A stretch of 64,000 nt of DNA from Brachionus plicatilis (lineage: Eukaryota; Rotifera; Eurotatoria; Ploima; Brachionidae). The DNA is taken from assembly GCA_010279815.1 (NCBI GenBank), contig QEOQ01000088.1:167071-231070 (forward strand), written 5' to 3'. A program made the translations under genes and the position numbers. The notes below the pieces were generated by a model, which made no database searches, was not told the origin of the DNA, and worked only from the letters and a program-made list of their open reading frames with translations. This document shows positions 58,501 through 64,000 of the stretch, one piece after another. Within the stretch, counting starts at the first letter, position 1; each line of letters starts with the position of its first letter.

Positions 58501-59266
58501 TCAGCTGACTTTAATATTCTTGGGGACAAAAATAAAATCGATAAAAATAATTAAAAATAAAATAGTTACAAATAGCTAAATGAATCGTTTCAAATTTCTA
58601 ATTAAATCATTCAACAAAAGAAACACGAACCATTATAGTATATTTTGTCATAAACAATGGCTCATCGGAAATCCTTTGACATTTTTATGAATTAAATTTG
58701 TATCGGTTTTTTCTACCTTAAACCTTTTCTGCTTGAGCCTATTCAATTTCAAAATAAAATCTTAATTGAAATCGATTCGTAATTCAACACAAAAAAATAA
58801 ATAAATTTTTGATAATTTCCAATTTTTTTCTTAAATTATGCGACAAAAAAAATTTGTAGCCCTGAGTGCCAAATTTATCATAAATATGCTTATTTATGTC
58901 TTCATACTAGTTCGATTTAGTCGCGGCAAAGCTTCTATTAATTATTTCCTTCTCGGTTTTTGCGCTCACTCTTTCCGTACACCAGAGATGATCTTAACGA
59001 GAAATAATTATTTTTATTAAAATTTTTGTTTTATCCAAAAATCAATAGATTTTCATCTCTTGTATGCAAAATTTATTTGTATTTCTCATCTTTACCTTAA
59101 AAAGAGTCTGGTCGCTCAAATCTTTAGAGTTCTTTATCACAGAATGACTTGTATTAAGATAAGTTAACATTTTGTTTTACGATAAAATGTAATCTTATCT
59201 CAAGTTTAAAAATTATTAATTTTTTTCATAAATGTTTTAGTTCATAAATTGTTTGGTTATTGCTCT
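55511..59266 (+). repeat. Long direct repeat, copy B
   Basis: This is homologous end to end to 34706-38146 with scattered substitutions. It lacks the MULE insertion (empty site near 57550) and has two extra blocks, 56174-56760 and about 58098-58570. The 60-codon frame at 58838-59020 and its copy-A counterpart (around 37725-37900) are less AT-rich than the rest but are not recognised as protein. The B copy ends at GTTTGGTTATTGCTCT, where copy A meets the Robo fragment. Confidence 0.9.
56960..57085 (-). pseudogene. Tc1-like transposase N-terminal fossil (copy B)
   Basis: The frame 57085-56819 reads MRTKKRYSKTGTVSERSRPG, then SPRKLTFCDEIYIFREIRKN, LTS and then low-complexity F/L-rich sequence. 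SRPGSPRKLT is the GRPRKLT-type linker of Tc1-like DNA-binding domains. No catalytic domain is visible in the extra block 56174-56760 that follows on this strand. Confidence 0.65.
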
Positions 59267-62200
59267 AAAAGATAAAAGTTTTATTTTCTATAATATTCAA
59301 CGTACCACGTGCACACTTCCAAAGATTTGTTTTTTTTTTTTAATTTTTACATAACTCATTATTGGAATGCTCAGCTATTTATGGGCTGAAGTAAGATTAG
59401 AAATTTAAATTATTTCTGTTTTTTGTTGCCTTCTATAAATCAATAAAATATTTATTAAAATTTATTATAAAAAAAAACATCAATCAAGGTCTAGAAACAT
59501 GTGTTTTGTTTTTTTGATTATCTTTTATTTAAATGAAACAAATATAGGAAGGATTTTCTCTAAGATTATTAATAATTTGTTCAATTTTGTGACATTGATT
59601 TTAATTTATTTATGAAATTTTTTATATATCACTGTGACACGACATGAATAAGATAAATTTTTTTCAGCGGGTCTAAGATGCTATTTTATCGGCAATATTT
59701 ATCATTTTTAAATCTAAATTTAAAATTTAAGATACCTAGTTTTATCTAATCTTAGCTTTGGCCATTTTTCAAAACATGTTTGGATCTTGATACGATCAAT
59801 ACAAAAACCAAGACTAGTACATTAAACTTAATTTTTTCATTTCCTCCGGTCAAAATTTAAAAATATAATATTTATTCTTAATCTTTTTTTTTTCTATAAA
59901 ACCTTTGTTTCTAAAATTTTAGAATTTTACTAAAGGCTAGATTAAGTTTTGTCCTATTGTTTAGTTTTGTTCTAGTTTTATACCTGTTCATAAGTGTAAC
60001 ACTTTTATTGTCAAGTATTAGTGAATTTCATTTTTTAAAAATATTTAAATAGTCAAGAAAAAAACCTCAATGCTAAAAGGAATTTCAATATTTTTTTGGT
60101 CACAAAAAATTTGCACTTTAAAGACTTAATTTACGAAAAATTTTAGATGTTTCCATTGAAATTTATTTATAGCTTATTTTTTGAGCATTAAAATTATTTA
60201 TTTTTTTCTGCGCTAAAACTTAATAAAATTCAAACAGCATTTTTTTAAAATTAGAACTACTTTAAATAATTTTTGTTAATAATAACATAATTTTCTAAAT
60301 TTTAAAATTTAATATTTGTTGCCTGTGGTATTAAATTTAAAAACAAACAGAGTTTTTTTTTTTCAAAAAAGGTTTTTAATGTGTTTGTTAATGCTCTCGA
60401 CAAAAAAATTATTAAAATAATTTTAAGCCTTTTAATTTTTTGTCATTTGTAATACCAAGTATCAAGACCATAACTTTATTGGTATTTAGACTTTGTTTGT
60501 AATCTGTTTCAAAAATTCTATTGCTCATCATTGAGTTTTGAATTTTTAAAAAATTCTTTTAAAAAACAAGTCAATTTTAAGTTTTTATAATTTGCTTAAA
60601 ATGGATTATCTGGTATTTTCTTAGGCTTATTAGTATTCAATATTCTTCAAACAAATCTAAATTCTTGTTTTTACTTGTGTTTGTTAGAGATTTTAATCCT
60701 AGCTTTTTGTTATAAATCATAATCTGATTTTTTTTTTGCTAAATAAATAAAGATATTAATAAATACTAGAGTGGTACAAAAGATACCTTTGGATAGCCTT
60801 TGAAAAGGCTTTCTAAAGAAAGAAAGTTTCGATTCAAATTTATAAAAATAAAGTGAAAAAAAAATGTTTTATTTTATATTCAAAATTTGATTCTTTTTCA
60901 AATTTTCAATTTCTGATGTGAGATTGTAGTCTAGGTCAAAAAATTTAAATAATAAAAATATTTGAACTTAATTCAAATTAAATTCTAAATTAATGTAAAA
61001 TAAATTATAAATTAAAAATGAATAATTTAAATAAATTTTAAGTTGAGTTGAAAGAAAAATCAAATTAATTCTCTAAGACAAATAATGAAATTCAAGATCT
61101 AATGATTATTTGGTTGACAAATTTTACGTTACAAAATAAAGAGAGTAAATAGAGGAAGATTATATTGCAAAATATAGTGCAACATTGTTAGCTAAGTTAT
61201 TTAATATAGTAACCTTTTCTTATTTTTTTTAAGTGCATTGAAAAATAATCTTTGAAATGTTTTTAATTTGTTCAAGTTTTTAACAAAAAGTCTACTTGCC
61301 ATTTAGTAATTTTTATGAAAAAAGAAGATATTTTAAATAAAACAAATTTTTTTAGTTGATATTTATTTTTTTTTTGATTATATTATAAACCCAGTGATCT
61401 AATGCGGTCATTCAGGTCCATTAAATAGTTTATAAATTTCGAACTTAATATTTTGAATTTAATCTACTGAAAACGCAAAATTTTAAATAAATATTTTGCA
61501 TTTAAATTTATGTATTAGAATGGAATAGAATGAGGAGAGAAAATGAATTTTTATAAATGATTTAAATGTTTGTTTTATGATTCAAAATGTGAATATTATT
61601 ATGGAAAAAAAATTGTTTTTTTAAGATAAAGAAAAAATTATTTGTAAATTTTGTTTCTCATTTAGATTTTAAGCTTTTGAGGTCTCACTTTATTGCCGGT
61701 GTTCAATTTTGAATGCTGTATTAAAATCAAAAAATTTCACCTAAAGTCTGCTTTCACTTGAAAGTTGAATTTTTAAACAAAAATTTAATTCATTTTGATT
61801 CCAAACTGAATAAAAAACTAAATTAAAATTTTGGAAAAACATGATAAATTTTCCTTATTATGTTCTAAAATTCAAATATTTGTTTACAATTTTTTATTTT
61901 TTAGTAAATTGTACTATTAAATTTTTGTGCAATGGAAACTTTAGAGAAGTAAATAGGAGACGAGAAATTATAACAGTAAATTTCATATTGAGAAAAAAAA
62001 ATAAAAGGGATAAACATTAATTGTGGTTTTTATTTAAATTATTTTATTTAGACTAAAAATAGGCTTTAACCATGTGATATTAATTTTTTTAGGTAATAAT
62101 ATCTAAATTTTTCTCGTTTATTTATTTAAAAATTTTCATTCTTTTTATTATCATCAAATATGTGATTTTTGTAAAAAATCTTCCTAATAAAAAATTTAAC

Positions 62201-64000
62201 ATAAAATTTGTATAATTTCTTTTAATTTATTCCAAATTCAAAAACTTTATGAAACTTAAAGTATAACATAAATTTTAATTAATTCAAAGAATAGTGACAA
62301 AAGTTGTATATTTTGATTTCACAGAATCTTTTGCAAAATTGAGTTAATATCGATTCAAAAAAGGTTATGAGATATGAAAATTTGATTTTGGCACTTGGAA
62401 TTCTTCTTATTTTTATTTTGACAATGAGAAAATTTCCATCTCAAAGCCTAATTTATATAATAATACTAAATTATTAGACAGATCATGCTTCGGAAGCACA
62501 TTTTTAGGTTAAATCGTTTTTGATTATAAACTGAGCTAGTTAATAGATTTAAATGAATTCTTATTTAAATCATTTTGGACCCTTGTGAAGTATCTTTTTG
62601 AATTAAAACTTTTTTACTGTTTGTTTAATTTAGAGTCTTTTATTAGAAAATTTATTTTAAAAATTTAAGTTTATTCTCAGTAAAAGGCTTTTATAAGAGA
62701 TAGATCAATTTATTGAGGCAGATCAAAATTAACATGTTGTTTTTTTATTGAAAATTCTCCTTCTTCTGTTTACAAAGACTTAAGATATACATTTATCATT
62801 TTCCCTTAATTATCTAACAAATTTATTTTATTTTTTAGTCTTACTTTTTATTTTAAGTGGAATTTTTCAACCTAAATATTTTTTTTTCTGTTTTGAACTT
62901 CAAACTAAAAATGCAAGTAAGTAAAATTTTTATTTCAAAAAGTATGTTTTTATTTAAAATTGATTAGGAAACTTAATCTAAATTGAAAACAAAAAACTAG
63001 TATTAAAATTAATTTTTTTTACTACGGATTCAGTCTTATGTCCATGTTATTTGGGAAAAAAATGACTAGTATTAACTAAATAATTGTTTAAACTGCAATT
63101 TTATAGTTTCTGATTAGATCTAAAAATTTATAATATCTTAAGTATCTAAAAGAACTATGGTTTGATTAAAAAGAATTAAACCCAAGCGTTCAGAATCGAT
63201 TGTTAATTTTATTTAAAGTTAATTAACTAACCTGGCATTTAGTAAGTCGTTCATGAAATCACCTAATTTTAACTCCTGAGCCCTGACTAACTTAATGCAA
63301 TCATATTAACGATTCAAAAATTTAATATGAAAAGATATTTTCACGTTTTAGGTCCTCCTTTTTGAAAATAAAAAGTTGTTTATAGATAAAATATTTTTCT
63401 TATCAATTTTTTTACCAAATTTAACTAGAGTTTTTCTTAGACAAATTAAAAATTTAAAGAAGCATCATTTAAAGATTAATTAAAATTAAAATTAATCAAA
63501 GTAAATTGATGTATATTTTTATATCTTGATTATTTTTTTCAAATGTACACTAACAAATCTTTGCTTGAATAATAGATTAGAGATAAATTTAAATAAAATA
63601 CAAGCTTGTTTAATTAAATATAACTGATTACTTATATATTGGAGAGAAAAGTCAAGAAAATTATCTTCGTTTGACCCTAGACTCTACTTACTACTTTACT
63701 GTTTTTATAATTATTTTACAAATAAACGATATTTACTATTTACAAAGTATTAGACAGTAAACTATTTATAATAAATTTATTAAAAAAAGATTTCAATCTT
63801 CAGAGTAATTTAGAGAAATTATAAACAAATTTTTTTGGATTTTCTCACCAATTTATAAGTTATATTTAATCAAACAAGTTTGTGTATTATTCAAATTTAT
63901 TTCAATATTGATATTAAAATTTAATTAAATGTTTTTTTGTTTTATTACTTTGTTTCTATTTATTGTCTTTTTTTTACCAAAAACAACTTAAATTAAAGAT
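59267..64000. other. AT-rich region to the right edge, nothing recognised
   Basis: About 4.7 kb with no ORF of protein-like composition, no RNA gene and no repeat that I can support. It may be intergenic or intronic sequence of a gene beyond the edge. Confidence 0.45.

Noticed and set aside
34706..59266. LTR retrotransposon with 3.4-kb LTRs
   Set aside because: The repeats lack TG..CA ends, no 4-6 bp target duplication is seen outside them, and the interior has no gag, protease, reverse transcriptase or integrase.
1..64000. tRNA, CRISPR, bacterial operon or riboswitch features
   Set aside because: I found none that I could support. The gene structures are spliced and animal-type.

Overview
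The window is nuclear DNA of a small-genome invertebrate animal. It is extremely AT-rich, its genes are split by GT-AG introns (one is GC-AG), and its products are metazoan: a SID-1/SIDT RNA-channel homologue, TMEM192, an astacin with ShK domains, Tudor proteins, cytoplasmic dynein heavy chain, a Roundabout Ig fragment and a nuclear-receptor zinc-finger fragment. A monogonont rotifer such as Brachionus is my best guess from the base composition, short introns and Tc1-like transposase style. I cannot prove it. Short TTAGGG/CCCTAA-type strings fit telomere repeats of many animals.

Layout. 1-413: two similar alternative C-terminal membrane exons of a gene running off the left edge. 880-19950: a gene-poor AT desert with foldback/TIR elements (880-1560, 8181-8883, 9241-10182, 10272-11122, 13943-14285), two LINE reverse-transcriptase fossils and several hairpins. 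19952-28659 (+): a 13-exon SID-1-family gene whose splice phases all agree (about 856 aa). 28986-31178 (+): a 3-exon TMEM192 homologue (about 274 aa). 33066-34398 (-): a 6-exon astacin metalloprotease with two ShK domains (about 357 aa). These three genes look intact.

34706-59266 is a rearranged region. Two same-orientation copies (A 34706-38146, B 55511-59266) of a roughly 3.4-3.8 kb sequence flank about 17.4 kb that is a patchwork of broken, relatively GC-rich gene pieces: a Robo Ig fragment (+), a Tudor fragment (-), a nuclear-receptor DNA-binding-domain pseudogene (+), a dynein heavy-chain tail fragment (-), a frameshifted Tudor gene (-), an 850-bp GC-rich TIR element, a transposase fragment (+), a Tudor-like 3' exon (-), an RRM-Tudor 5' gene fragment (+) with a duplicated 5' flank, a GC-rich 216-bp tandem repeat, and a longer but still truncated dynein tail copy (+) in inverted orientation to the first. 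Telomere-like motifs lie close to two of the dynein breakpoints. Copy A carries a MULE-like insertion with a SWIM zinc-finger ORF and a 9-bp target duplication; copy B preserves the empty site.

59267-64000 is AT-rich sequence with no gene I can support. SIDT2 and TMEM192 are lysosomal membrane proteins in other animals, and Tudor proteins act in small-RNA/germline pathways. The window therefore has a loose RNA-transport and small-RNA flavour, but nothing in the sequence proves that the genes work together.
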